Source: Kiloniellales bacterium (GTDB lineage Bacteria > Pseudomonadota > Alphaproteobacteria > Kiloniellales > JAKSDN01). From it: a stretch of 64,000 nucleotides of DNA. The DNA is taken from positions 1 to 64,000 of the forward strand of contig JASJEC010000004.1 in the NCBI GenBank assembly GCA_030064845.1, given 5' to 3'. The number at the start of each line of letters is the position of its first letter. Position 1 is the first letter of the stretch. Under the pieces are notes generated by a model, which saw nothing but the letters and a program-made list of their open reading frames with translations, was not told the origin of the DNA and searched no databases. Both the position numbers and the translations under genes were made by a program. Below are positions 1-8,318 of this stretch, one piece after another.

Positions 1-111
1 GATCCGACAGCGCAGGCCGGACCGCCGATGAGCCCGGACGAGCGGCTCCGCAGCCTCTATTCCCTCGCGGAGGAGATGGAGCTGCTCTACGTGCGGAAGC
101 TCGCCCGCTAA
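1..111 (+). CDS. C-terminal end of a truncated upstream gene
   Basis: Reading frame 1 is open from the window edge to a TAA at 109-111 and gives 36 residues ending LLYVRKLAR. The codon use is GC-rich like the rest of the window. The fragment is too short to assign a family. It ends four bases before the next start at 116, so the two genes are probably co-transcribed. Confidence 0.55.
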   Translation, partial: DPTAQAGPPMSPDERLRSLYSLAEEMELLYVRKLAR

Positions 112-115
112 GGCT

Positions 116-1246
116 ATGTTTTCGCGCGGTATCGCTACCGGTGCTTCGATCGCCCTGTCGCTCGGCCTGATCCTTCTGGTCGTCTTCGGCTTGGTGGCGC
201 AGCCGGAAGAGCCGCCGCGCAGTCTTCCCGAGCAGCTCCCCGCCGCGGAGGCGGTGCCCGATACGCCCCCTCCGGAGGAGCGGCCGCCCGCCTCTGCACG
301 CGCCGTCGTGCTGCCGCCACCGCCGCCGCCACAGGCGGCGCGGCCAGCGGCCGAGGCCCCGGCGATCGAACCCCAGAAGCCCGCTCCCCCCGTCGAGGCC
401 AAGGCCGCGCCGAAGCCACCCCCGGCACCGAAGCCCGCGCCAAGGGCCGCCGAGGCAAAACCGCCGCCTGTGGCGAAGAAGCCGGTCGCTCGGCCGCGCG
501 AGACGCGCAAGCCCGTGCCCCTGGCCGAACCCCGGAAGGCGCCCGCGCCGAGCCCGCGGTTGGCCGCGCGCGCCGAGCCGAGGCCGGTGGCCAAGCCGAT
601 GCCCCGGCGCCCGATCGCGGAGGTCCGGCGGCCGCCCAAAGCGGTCAAGCGCGAGCCTGCGCCCCGGAAAGAAACCGCCGCCAAGCAGACGATCACCGCG
701 AGCCGCGAGGACGTGGCCGAGGGCCGCACGCTGCTCCGCCTCCTGGAGTACGGCTCCGGCCCGAGCATCGAGCTGGCCTGGCCGGACCGGGCGAACCAGC
801 GCGAGACCCTCTACTCGACCCTGGACCGCTGCTTCGGCATGCAGGTCGCCTTGATGGACGGCCAGGGGCGGCTCTTCATCTCGGAGGGCAGGCCGAACAC
901 GCCGTGGGCCCTAAACCTCGACCGCTTCAGCGGCTTCATCAGGGAGCCGGCCGGACGCGTCAGCGGACAGGAGCGCAGGGCCATCGACCGGATCCGAGCC
1001 CATCATCGCGGCGTCGCCGTGGCGCAGCCGGTGCGGATCTTTCCGCGCAGTGTCGACGCGCGCCTGCTGGGCGGTCTGCAGCGCCTGCTCGGCGACCGCT
1101 ATGGAAAGGCGCGGACCATCAGAGCGCGCTACCGCATGGACGGCCGGCGATTGATCGTGGACCGGGTCGTGGCAGACGGGCGGAACGTCCCCGGGCGGCT
1201 GGAACTGCCGCCCCTCGGCGGATGCCGCAGCTTGGCCAAGACATGA
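116..1246 (+). CDS. Membrane-anchored proline/alanine-rich protein of unknown function
   Basis: The 376-residue product starts with a short cytoplasmic stretch and one hydrophobic segment (about residues 8-28), so it is probably a single-pass inner-membrane protein. Residues 30-190 are a Pro/Ala/Lys/Arg-rich low-complexity linker, like the periplasm-spanning linkers of TonB or FtsN. A folded-looking domain follows from about 195 to the end. That domain starts ASREDVAEGRTLLRLLEYG and contains one Cys (LDRCFGMQVALMDG); I do not recognise it. The linker resembles TonB, but no TonB C-terminal motif is evident. It follows the truncated gene by four bases. Function unknown. Confidence 0.75.
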   Translation: MFSRGIATGASIALSLGLILLVVFGLVAQPEEPPRSLPEQLPAAEAVPDTPPPEERPPASARAVVLPPPPPPQAARPAAEAPAIEPQKPAPPVEAKAAPKPPPAPKPAPRAAEAKPPPVAKKPVARPRETRKPVPLAEPRKAPAPSPRLAARAEPRPVAKPMPRRPIAEVRRPPKAVKREPAPRKETAAKQTITASREDVAEGRTLLRLLEYGSGPSIELAWPDRANQRETLYSTLDRCFGMQVALMDGQGRLFISEGRPNTPWALNLDRFSGFIREPAGRVSGQERRAIDRIRAHHRGVAVAQPVRIFPRSVDARLLGGLQRLLGDRYGKARTIRARYRMDGRRLIVDRVVADGRNVPGRLELPPLGGCRSLAKT

Positions 1247-1385
1247 AGGCCTCCGTGACCCCGGTTTCTTCTAAACGGGATATTTGTGGTAGTCTTAGAA
1301 GTTAGATTGACGCCGTTTAAGGTTAACAGGCGGCGGCCGGTCGCCAAGGTAGGGCATGGACCGGTGGGGCTAGGGGAGACGGGCA

Positions 1386-2249
1386 ATGAGGATAGCGTTC
1401 TGTCTCGCGGCGCTGACGACGTTCGCTTTGACCTCCGCGTGCACGGTTTCCGTGCACGAGGACTACCCCCAGTACCTCGTCAACAATCAAGGGCGCGTCA
1501 CGCTCCCCCAGGTTAACGAGCCGGTGCGCTACTACCTGAGCCCCCAGACCGAGGGCCACACCTACGGCATCCGGTCGGCGCGGGCGGGCTTCTTCATGAA
1601 CAGGTGGGTGATCGACTTCGGCAGCATCATGGACACGACCATGAGGAGCGCGGACGTGCGCGACGCCTTCGACTCGGTCCAAAAAACCGCGACACCCTAC
1701 GACCAGGATGGACTGCTGGTCGCCTTCGATCTGACCAACTACCAGTTCGCCGGCTTCGAGGCCCGCGTGAATCTCAGGATCGACGTTAGGGATGACGGGC
1801 GCGAGATCATGTCCAAGACCTACGCCGCCAAGGGGCGCAGTCAGGGCGGCAAGATCTTCTGGGGCGGCTCCTTCCTGATGAAGAACGCCGTTCAGCAATC
1901 GACCAAGAACGCGGTCGACAAGATCCTGAAGGAGTTCATCCAGGATATGAATCAGGCGGTCGAACTGGCCCGGCTGGACGACTCGAATCTGAGTCGCGGA
2001 GGGGGAAGCTTTGGCAGCGACCCCTATGGCGACGACCGAAGCGCGGAGGACAGGACCTGGCGGTCGCCAGGCGGAGAGACGATCATCTGGAACGATCCCG
2101 ATCGCGGTGCCGCCAACAGCGAGGGTTCGACAACGAGCCTGGAGTACTGCCGCGAGTACCAGAGCATGGTGACGATCGACGGCCGTTTCGAGGAGACCTA
2201 TGGCACGGCTTGCCGGCAGCCCGACGGCTCTTGGCGGATCATCGAGTAA
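1386..2249 (+). CDS. Putative lipoprotein of unknown function
   Basis: The 287-residue product begins with a lipoprotein signal (MRIAFCLAALTTFALTSAC) with lipobox LTSAC, so Cys19 should be lipidated. The start is preceded by GGGGAGA. The mature part contains a central region (about 60-190) resembling the beta-rich fold of small envelope lipoproteins. A Gly/Ser/Asp-rich linker (about 205-245) and a short C-terminal segment with two Cys follow. I do not recognise the family. It stands alone between the preceding membrane protein and the convergent SulP gene. Confidence 0.75.
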   Translation: MRIAFCLAALTTFALTSACTVSVHEDYPQYLVNNQGRVTLPQVNEPVRYYLSPQTEGHTYGIRSARAGFFMNRWVIDFGSIMDTTMRSADVRDAFDSVQKTATPYDQDGLLVAFDLTNYQFAGFEARVNLRIDVRDDGREIMSKTYAAKGRSQGGKIFWGGSFLMKNAVQQSTKNAVDKILKEFIQDMNQAVELARLDDSNLSRGGGSFGSDPYGDDRSAEDRTWRSPGGETIIWNDPDRGAANSEGSTTSLEYCREYQSMVTIDGRFEETYGTACRQPDGSWRIIE

Positions 2250-2311
2250 TCGGCGTCTCGCTCCTCCGGGCGGCAGCGCCCTAAGCGAGCGCCCCGGGCC
2301 GCGTCGCGGCG

Positions 2312-4078
2312 TCAAGTGCGTGTCGCCTGGGCCGAGAGTTCGGGTCTTAGGGCTGTTTCGGCGGCGCGCGTGATCTCCGGGTCGAGCGCATCCATGGCGT
2401 CGTGTTGGCTGAGGAAGACTTGGCCGGTCAGATGCTGGAACAGTTCCGATACGACCAGCCGATCCATGACCGGGCCCTTGACCTCCGACAGATGGAGCGC
2501 GACACCGGCGGAATTGAGCCGCTCGCTAAGCGACTCGAGGCTCTCCAGCGCACTGGCGTCGATCACGTTCACGGCAGAGCAGATCAGAACGACGTGACGC
2601 AGGTTCGGATCGGCGATCGCGCGGTCGTAGATTGTGTCCTCCAGCCAGCGGGCATTGGCGAAGTAGAGGCTCTCATCGACCCTCACGCTCAAGACCGTCG
2701 GGCTGGTGATCACTTCGTGGCGCAGGATGTTGCGGTAGTGATGCGTGCCGGGCACCTGTCCAACAACGGCGAAGTGGGGTCGCGCCGAGCGGACCAGGAA
2801 CAAGACCAGGGACAGCGCGACTCCGCAGATGATGCCGGCCTCGACACCGGCGCCGAGCACGAAGACGATGGTCACCGCCATGGCCGCGAAATCGGCCTTG
2901 GAGTAGCGCCAAGTGCGGCGCAGCGCGCCGAGGTCGACGAGGGAGAGGACGGCGACGACGATGGTGGCCGCCAGCGTCGCCTTCGGCAGCTGATGAAACA
3001 GCGGCGTGAGCAGAAGCGCCGTCAGGGCGATGCCGGCCGCGGTGAGGACGCCGGCGAGCGGCGTCCGGGCTCCCGCGTCGAAGTTGACCACGGAGCGGGC
3101 GAAGCCGCCGGTGACCGGGTAGCCGCCTCCGACCGCCGCGGCGATGTTGGCCGCGCCCAGCCCGACGAGCTCGCGGTTGGGCTCGATCCGCTCGCGCCGT
3201 TTCGCCGCCAGCGTCTGGGCGACCGAGACGGACTCGACGAAGCCGACGACCGATATCAGGATCGCCGAGGGGATCAGCTGACGCCAGAGTTCGGGATCGA
3301 GCGGGGGCAGGGCGACGGGCGGCAGGCCCTGCGGGATCGCGCCGACCACGCTGACCCCCCGGTCAGCCAGGGAGAGCAGCTCGACCAGCAGGATCGTGGC
3401 CAGGACCGCCGCCACGGGACCAGCCTTGGCCAGCGCGTCGGCCACGCGCTCGCCGCAACCGAGCCGCTTCAGGCGGGATTTCAGGTGGCCGCGGACCCAG
3501 AACAGAAAGGCGGTCGCGGCGACGCCGATCGCCAGGGTCGGACCGTTCGTTCCTTCGATCCCGCGGTAGAGAGAGGCGACGATCTCGGGCAGGGTGTGGC
3601 CGCCGGCATCGATGCCCAGGATGTGCTTGAACTGGCTGGCGGCGATCAGCAGCCCCGACGCCGTGATGAACCCCGAGATCACGGGATGGCTGAGCAGGCT
3701 GGCGAGGAACCCGAGGCGCATGACGCCGAGCAGGATCAGGAATAGGCCGGACAGCAGCGCCAGCGCGATCGCGGCCCCGGCGTACTCCGCCGTCCCGACC
3801 GCGGCCAGCTCGCCGACCGCCGCCGCCGTCATGAGGGAAACCACGGCCACCGGGCCCACCGCGAGCGCGTTCGACGAGCCGAAGAGGGCGTAGCCGAGCA
3901 GGGGCAGCATGCTGGCGTAGAGCCCGACTTCGGGCGGCAGACCGGCGAGCAGGGCGTAGGCCAGACTCTGCGGGATCAGCATGATGGTGACGATGACAGC
4001 TGCGAGGCCGTCGCCCTGCAGCGCCTCGAGGTCGTAGCGCCTCAGCCAGGCGATGCAGGGCAGAGCACGTTGGAGCAT
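2312..4078 (-). CDS. SulP-family anion transporter with STAS domain
   Basis: The 588-residue inner-membrane protein has the SulP arrangement: roughly 10-14 hydrophobic segments (about 25-430), including the signature region IPQSLAYALLAGLPPEVGLY near the N terminus, then a cytoplasmic STAS domain (about 455-565, with SAVNVIDASALESLESL). SulP proteins move sulfate, bicarbonate and other anions. It is last in an operon-like run with persulfide dioxygenase and sulfide:quinone oxidoreductase. Export of sulfite or sulfate from sulfide oxidation is therefore a reasonable inference, although uptake cannot be excluded. It starts 24 bases after the upstream gene's stop. Confidence 0.9.
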   Translation of the reverse strand: MLQRALPCIAWLRRYDLEALQGDGLAAVIVTIMLIPQSLAYALLAGLPPEVGLYASMLPLLGYALFGSSNALAVGPVAVVSLMTAAAVGELAAVGTAEYAGAAIALALLSGLFLILLGVMRLGFLASLLSHPVISGFITASGLLIAASQFKHILGIDAGGHTLPEIVASLYRGIEGTNGPTLAIGVAATAFLFWVRGHLKSRLKRLGCGERVADALAKAGPVAAVLATILLVELLSLADRGVSVVGAIPQGLPPVALPPLDPELWRQLIPSAILISVVGFVESVSVAQTLAAKRRERIEPNRELVGLGAANIAAAVGGGYPVTGGFARSVVNFDAGARTPLAGVLTAAGIALTALLLTPLFHQLPKATLAATIVVAVLSLVDLGALRRTWRYSKADFAAMAVTIVFVLGAGVEAGIICGVALSLVLFLVRSARPHFAVVGQVPGTHHYRNILRHEVITSPTVLSVRVDESLYFANARWLEDTIYDRAIADPNLRHVVLICSAVNVIDASALESLESLSERLNSAGVALHLSEVKGPVMDRLVVSELFQHLTGQVFLSQHDAMDALDPEITRAAETALRPELSAQATRT

Positions 4079-4102
4079 GAACCCGACGGGCCTTCCGCTT
4101 CG

Positions 4103-5785
4103 TCAGTTGACGATCTCGGGACGGGCGACATCCGGCTTGGCCAGCCATTCGCGGCCCCGCAGCATGGCTCTCCAGTAGATCGGCGGCAGGACCTTCTCCT
4201 TGAGCAGCCAGGCGAGACGGCTCGGCTTGCGACCGTCGATCAGCCAACTAGGGAAGCTCGGCAGCAGACGCCCGCCGTAGCCGAATTCCGCGAGCACGAT
4301 CTTGCCCCGTTCGACCGTGAGCGGGCAGGAGCCGTAGCCGTCGTAGTGCGAAACGCCGGGGCCGCGGCCGATATCCGCCAGTAGGTTCTGCGCCACGACG
4401 GGCGCTTGCTTGCGCGCGGCGGCCGCCGTCTTCGCGTTCGGCGCATTCATGACGTCGCCGAGGCTCCATACGTTCTCATAGACCTTGTGGCGCAGCGTGT
4501 TCTGGTCGACGTCGACCCAACCGGCCTGATCCGCCAAGGGGCTCACCCGAATGAAATCGGGTGCGCATTGCGGCGGACACACGTGGATCATGTCGAAGGA
4601 GCGCTCGACGGTCTCGGTTGCGCCGTCCGCGTCCGTGCGCTGGAAGTAGGCCTTCTTCGCGGGACCGTCGATCGCCGTGAGGTTGTGGTTGAAGTTCAGG
4701 TCGGCCTCGTACTGCTTCACGTACTCCATCAGCGCGGGAACGTAGTCCTTGACCCCGAAAAGCACGCCGCCGGCGTTGTAGAAGGCCACGTCGATCCGAT
4801 CGAGCACGCCGCGGCGCCGCCAATGATCGGCCGAGAGGTACATCGCCTTCTGCGGCGCCCCCGCGCATTTGATTGGCATGGGCGGCTGGGTGAAGAGGGC
4901 TTCCCCGCCCTGCATCTCCTGGACCAACTTCCAGGTATAGGGCGCCAGGTCGAAGCGATAGTTGGAGGTGACGCCGTTCTGGCCCAAGGTGTCGACCAGG
5001 CCGTCGACCTTGTGCCAGTCCAGCTTCAAGCCAGGGCAGACGACCAGCCGGTCGTACTCGATCACCCTGCAGCCCTCGAGCACGACGGCGTTGCGCTCGG
5101 GCTCGAAAGCGGCGACCGCCGCCTTGATCCAGTGCACTTTCTCGGGCAGGACCGAGGAGAGTGTCCGCACGGTCTCGTCGGCCCCGAAAACGCCGCCGCC
5201 GACCAGGGTCCAGCCCGGCTGGTAGTAGTGGATATCGGCCGGATCGATCACCGCGACCTCCAGTTCGGGAGACCGGGTTAGGAGCGAGGACGCCACGGCG
5301 ATGCCCGCCGAGCCGGCTCCGACGACGACCACGTCGAACTTGCCGTCGACCACCTCCGTCGGCGTTTTGCCCTTGTTGGCGACACGCCGCACGACGCCGG
5401 ACATGTCGTAGCCGGCGCTCGTGGCCTTGGCCAAAATCTCCGGCAAGGGCAGCTTGTGCGCCCGGCTCAGGGACCAGAGGGTCACCGAGCGGGTCCCCGT
5501 CCGGCAATAGGCGAAGACCGGCTTGGGCGCGCCGTCGATCAGCTTCCCGAAGTCCGCGGCGTCGTCATCCGTAACCTTTCCGCTTTCGACCGGCAGATAG
5601 TGGGCGCCGATGCCCGCCTTTTTCGCGGCCTCCTCGATCTCGTGGAACAGCGGTTGATCGTTTCCTTCGCCGTCGGGCCGGTTGCACACGATGGTTTTGA
5701 AACCGGCCTCGGCGATCGCGGCCACGTCGGCGGCGAGGATCTGCGGAGCGACGCTGATCTCGCCGTCCAGCCTGTGAGCTTTCAT
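4103..5785 (-). CDS. DUF442 phosphatase/sulfurtransferase-like domain fused to sulfide:quinone oxidoreductase
   Basis: The 560-residue fusion has an N-terminal TIGR01244/DUF442 domain (about 1-110) with the Cys-x5-Arg loop YCRTGTRS at Cys94. A flavoprotein of sulfide:quinone oxidoreductase type follows (about 150-545). The FAD-binding glycines are in VVVVGAGSAGIAVASSLL (about 152-169). Candidate redox cysteines are in VVCPG (Cys250) and IKCAGAPQK (Cys307), the latter typical of mitochondrial-type SQR. SQR oxidises sulfide and passes electrons to ubiquinone, making persulfide for the dioxygenase encoded 31 bases upstream; the DUF442 domain may handle the sulfane sulfur. A strong GGAGGAGAG ribosome site precedes the ATG. 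Confidence 0.9.
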   Translation of the reverse strand: MKAHRLDGEISVAPQILAADVAAIAEAGFKTIVCNRPDGEGNDQPLFHEIEEAAKKAGIGAHYLPVESGKVTDDDAADFGKLIDGAPKPVFAYCRTGTRSVTLWSLSRAHKLPLPEILAKATSAGYDMSGVVRRVANKGKTPTEVVDGKFDVVVVGAGSAGIAVASSLLTRSPELEVAVIDPADIHYYQPGWTLVGGGVFGADETVRTLSSVLPEKVHWIKAAVAAFEPERNAVVLEGCRVIEYDRLVVCPGLKLDWHKVDGLVDTLGQNGVTSNYRFDLAPYTWKLVQEMQGGEALFTQPPMPIKCAGAPQKAMYLSADHWRRRGVLDRIDVAFYNAGGVLFGVKDYVPALMEYVKQYEADLNFNHNLTAIDGPAKKAYFQRTDADGATETVERSFDMIHVCPPQCAPDFIRVSPLADQAGWVDVDQNTLRHKVYENVWSLGDVMNAPNAKTAAAARKQAPVVAQNLLADIGRGPGVSHYDGYGSCPLTVERGKIVLAEFGYGGRLLPSFPSWLIDGRKPSRLAWLLKEKVLPPIYWRAMLRGREWLAKPDVARPEIVN

Positions 5786-5816
5786 GGGATCTCTCCTCCG
5801 TTGCGTTGCGCGCTTC

Positions 5817-6677
5817 TCAGAGCGCGTCGAGCGGGATTTTCAGATAGCGCGTGCCGTTCGATTCGGGCGGGGGCGGGTCGCCCGCGCGCATGTTGACCTG
5901 CACCGAGGGAAGGATCAGGACGGGCATGTCGAGCTGCTTGTCGCGCTCGCTCCGCATGGCGACGAAGGCGTCCTCTTGCACGCTGTCATTGACGTGGATG
6001 TTCTCGGCGCGCTCGGCGGCCACCGTGGTCTCCCACTGATAGTCGCGGCCGTTGGGCCCATAGTCGTGGCACAGGAAGAGCCTGGTCTCGGGCGGCAGCG
6101 AAAGGATCTTCTTGATCGACCGATAGAGCTCTCGGGCGTCGCCGCCTGGGAAGTCGCAGCGCGCCGTCCCGAAGTCCGGCATGAAGAGCGTGTCGCCGAC
6201 AAAGGCGACGTTCCCGACCACGTAGGTCGCGCAAGCCGGCGTGTGGCCTGGCGTATGGATCACCTTGGCTTCCAGCTCGCCGATGTGAAGGGTTTCCCCG
6301 TCGTCGAACAGGCGATCGAACTGCCGGCCGTCGGTCGCGAAGGCTTCCTCCGCATTGAAAACCTGCTTGAAGACCGACTGCACTACATCGATGCGCGCGC
6401 CGATTCCGGTGCGGCCACCGAGCTTCTCCTTGAGGTAGGGCGCGGCGGTCAGGTGATCGGCATGGACATGGGTCTCGAGGATCCACTCCAGGGTGAGTCC
6501 TTCCTGCTCGGCGAAAGCGATCAGCTCGTCCGCCGACGCCGTGGAGGTTCGGCCGGACTTCGGATCGTAGTCCTTGACCGAATCGACCACCGCTGCGTGC
6601 CTGGTTTGCGGATCCCAGACCAGATGCGTGGCGGTAAAGGTTGCCTGATCGAAGAAGGTTTTCACGTTCGGCGTCAT
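5817..6677 (-). CDS. Persulfide dioxygenase, ETHE1-like metallo-beta-lactamase fold
   Basis: This 286-residue cytoplasmic protein has the metal-binding motif THVHADH (His70, His72, Asp74, His75). Later metal ligands lie in HTPGHTPAC, FVGDTLFMPDFGTARCD and LCHDYGPNGRDY. This pattern is typical of ETHE1/BLH persulfide dioxygenases, which oxidise glutathione persulfide to sulfite with one iron. It is the first gene of the leftward sulfide module and is followed by the SQR fusion. GGAGGAGAG precedes the ATG. Its promoter region is shared with the divergent Crp/Fnr gene. A generic glyoxalase II is less likely given the motifs and neighbours. Confidence 0.93.
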   Translation of the reverse strand: MTPNVKTFFDQATFTATHLVWDPQTRHAAVVDSVKDYDPKSGRTSTASADELIAFAEQEGLTLEWILETHVHADHLTAAPYLKEKLGGRTGIGARIDVVQSVFKQVFNAEEAFATDGRQFDRLFDDGETLHIGELEAKVIHTPGHTPACATYVVGNVAFVGDTLFMPDFGTARCDFPGGDARELYRSIKKILSLPPETRLFLCHDYGPNGRDYQWETTVAAERAENIHVNDSVQEDAFVAMRSERDKQLDMPVLILPSVQVNMRAGDPPPPESNGTRYLKIPLDAL

Positions 6678-6826
6678 TTCCTCTCCTCCTGTAGAGCGGT
6701 CGGCCCCAATCGACAGTCATAAAAAAAACACGATGTCGGGGACGTTCCGCGCCGCAGCCCCGCTTCGCGCACGAGCGGCGGCGGCGCGCGCTCTGGGAAG
6801 TGTGGCCTTGCGGATGCCCTGCGTCT

Positions 6827-6839
6827 GTGACTTAGTCAC
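6827..6839. promoter_or_regulatory. Palindromic operator, probable Crp/Fnr-type site
   Basis: GTGAC-TTA-GTCAC is a perfect inverted repeat. It resembles the TGTGA/TCACA half-sites of Crp/Fnr regulators, but with a spacer one base shorter than classical Crp. It lies 42 bases before the start of the Crp/Fnr gene and 150 bases from the divergent persulfide dioxygenase start. Autoregulation and control of the sulfide operon are inferred. Confidence 0.6.
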
Positions 6840-6880
6840 GGTTACTGCAAGGTTTGTGGCGAGCGGCCTAAATGTAAGTC

Positions 6881-7540
6881 ATGTCTAGCGGATGGATCAG
6901 CCAATTCGCCGATTTGGCGGCCTTGCCGGCCGAGGACCAGCGGCTGCTGACTGAGCGGGCGGTCAACATCTCGCTCCCTGCCGGGACTACAGTGTTCGCG
7001 CCCGGCAAGGCGGCGGACAACTTCCTGCTGGTCTTGGACGGCACGATCCGGGTCCATCAGGTCTCGGCTTCGGGCCGGGAGATCGTGCTCTACCGGGTGA
7101 GCGGCGGCGAGACCTGCATCATGACCACGGCCTGCCTGCTGGCCGACGAGGCCTACGCCGCGGAGGGGATGACCGAGACCAGCGTGGAGGCAGTGGCGAT
7201 ACCCCGAACGGCTTTCGAGGACGCGATTGCGCGCTCGCCGGGCTTCAGAAGGCTCGTATTTTCCGATTACTCGCACCGGATCTCGGACCTCATGCATATC
7301 GTCGAAGAGGTTGCCTTCGAGCGCATGGACAAGCGTCTGGCGCAACGGCTCGTCACCCTGGCTACTGCCGAGGGCAGGGTGGTTGCGACCCATCAGGAAC
7401 TGGCCGCGGAACTCGGGACGGCACGAGAGGTCGTCGGTCGCCAGCTCAAGGAGCTCGAGCGCAGAGGATGGGTGGCGGTGTCGAGGGGGCAAATCGCCCT
7501 GACCGACCGGGTCGCTCTTTCTTCCCTTGCGGAATCCTAG
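6881..7540 (+). CDS. Crp/Fnr-family transcriptional regulator of the sulfide module
   Basis: The 219-residue protein has an N-terminal cyclic-nucleotide-type beta-barrel sensor domain (about 10-120), a dimerisation helix, and a C-terminal winged helix-turn-helix (about 145-215, THQELAAELGTAREVVGRQL). The N-terminal Fe-S cysteines of Fnr are absent. Two cysteines, Cys79 and Cys85 in ETCIMTTACLL, could act as a thiol or persulfide switch, which is inference. The gene is divergent from the persulfide dioxygenase, SQR and SulP genes with a palindrome between, which suggests it controls them. The aldolase gene 38 bases downstream may be co-transcribed. Confidence 0.9.
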   Translation: MSSGWISQFADLAALPAEDQRLLTERAVNISLPAGTTVFAPGKAADNFLLVLDGTIRVHQVSASGREIVLYRVSGGETCIMTTACLLADEAYAAEGMTETSVEAVAIPRTAFEDAIARSPGFRRLVFSDYSHRISDLMHIVEEVAFERMDKRLAQRLVTLATAEGRVVATHQELAAELGTAREVVGRQLKELERRGWVAVSRGQIALTDRVALSSLAES

Positions 7541-7578
7541 ATCGGCCTCGGCCGGCACGCGTGAGATGGAGTGACCCG

Positions 7579-8313
7579 ATGAAGGATACTGTCCGGCAGG
7601 CCAGGATCGATCTGGCGGCGGCCCTGCGGCTTGCGGCGCACTTCGACCTGCACGAGGGCATCGACAACCATTTCAGTTTCGCCGTGCCGGGCGAGGACGA
7701 CCGCTTCCTGCTCAATCCCTACGGCCTCCACTGGTCGGAGATCAGGGCCGGGGACCTGCTGGTCCTGGACGGCGAGGGACAGGTGCTCGAGGGCGACGGC
7801 CCGGTCGACCTTACCGCTTTCTGCATCCATTCGCGGATCCACGTCCGCAACCCCCGGGCGCGCTGCGTCTTCCATACCCACATGCCCTACGCCACGGCGC
7901 TCACCTCGCTCGAGGACGGCACCTTGGAGCCGATCAGCCAGAACAACCTGCGGTTCTACGGGGACGTCGCCTACGACGGCGCGTACAACGGCCTGGCGCT
8001 CGATACGGCGGAAGGCGACCGCATGGCCGAGGCGCTCGGCGACAAACGCATCCTGTTCCTGGCCAATCACGGCGTCGTCGTGGTCGGCGAGACCATCGCC
8101 AACGCATTCGACGACCTTTACTTCCTCGAGCGCGCCTGCATGGTGCAGGTCTTAGCCATGTCGACCGGCCGGCCGCTGAAGCGGATCAGCGACAACCTGG
8201 CGGCCCATTTCAAGTCGGATTTCAAGCGCGCTCTGAGCGACGACTACGGCAAGGCCCATTTCGAGGCCCTGAAGCGTCTGCTCGACCGCCAGGACCCGAG
8301 CTACGTGAATTAG
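7579..8313 (+). CDS. Class II aldolase/adducin-family protein
   Basis: The 244-residue protein matches the zinc-dependent class II aldolase/adducin fold (fuculose-phosphate aldolase, ribulose-phosphate epimerase relatives). Visible metal and substrate elements are HEGIDNHFSF near residue 25, the HTH of CVFHTHMPYATAL (about 98-110) and LANHGVVVVGET (about 165-176). The ATG at 7579 was chosen because homology begins immediately after it and a GGAG-like site precedes it; the frame stays open further upstream. The substrate is unknown. It ends five bases from the convergent chrA stop. Confidence 0.85.
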   Translation: MKDTVRQARIDLAAALRLAAHFDLHEGIDNHFSFAVPGEDDRFLLNPYGLHWSEIRAGDLLVLDGEGQVLEGDGPVDLTAFCIHSRIHVRNPRARCVFHTHMPYATALTSLEDGTLEPISQNNLRFYGDVAYDGAYNGLALDTAEGDRMAEALGDKRILFLANHGVVVVGETIANAFDDLYFLERACMVQVLAMSTGRPLKRISDNLAAHFKSDFKRALSDDYGKAHFEALKRLLDRQDPSYVN

Positions 8314-8318
8314 GCGCG

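Noticed and set aside
42-42. Assigning the left-edge fragment to a named family
   Set aside because: Only 36 residues are available; any name would be guesswork.
2402-3745. 447-codon plus-strand frame
   Set aside because: Antisense of SulP with Arg/Asp/Gln bias and no family match.
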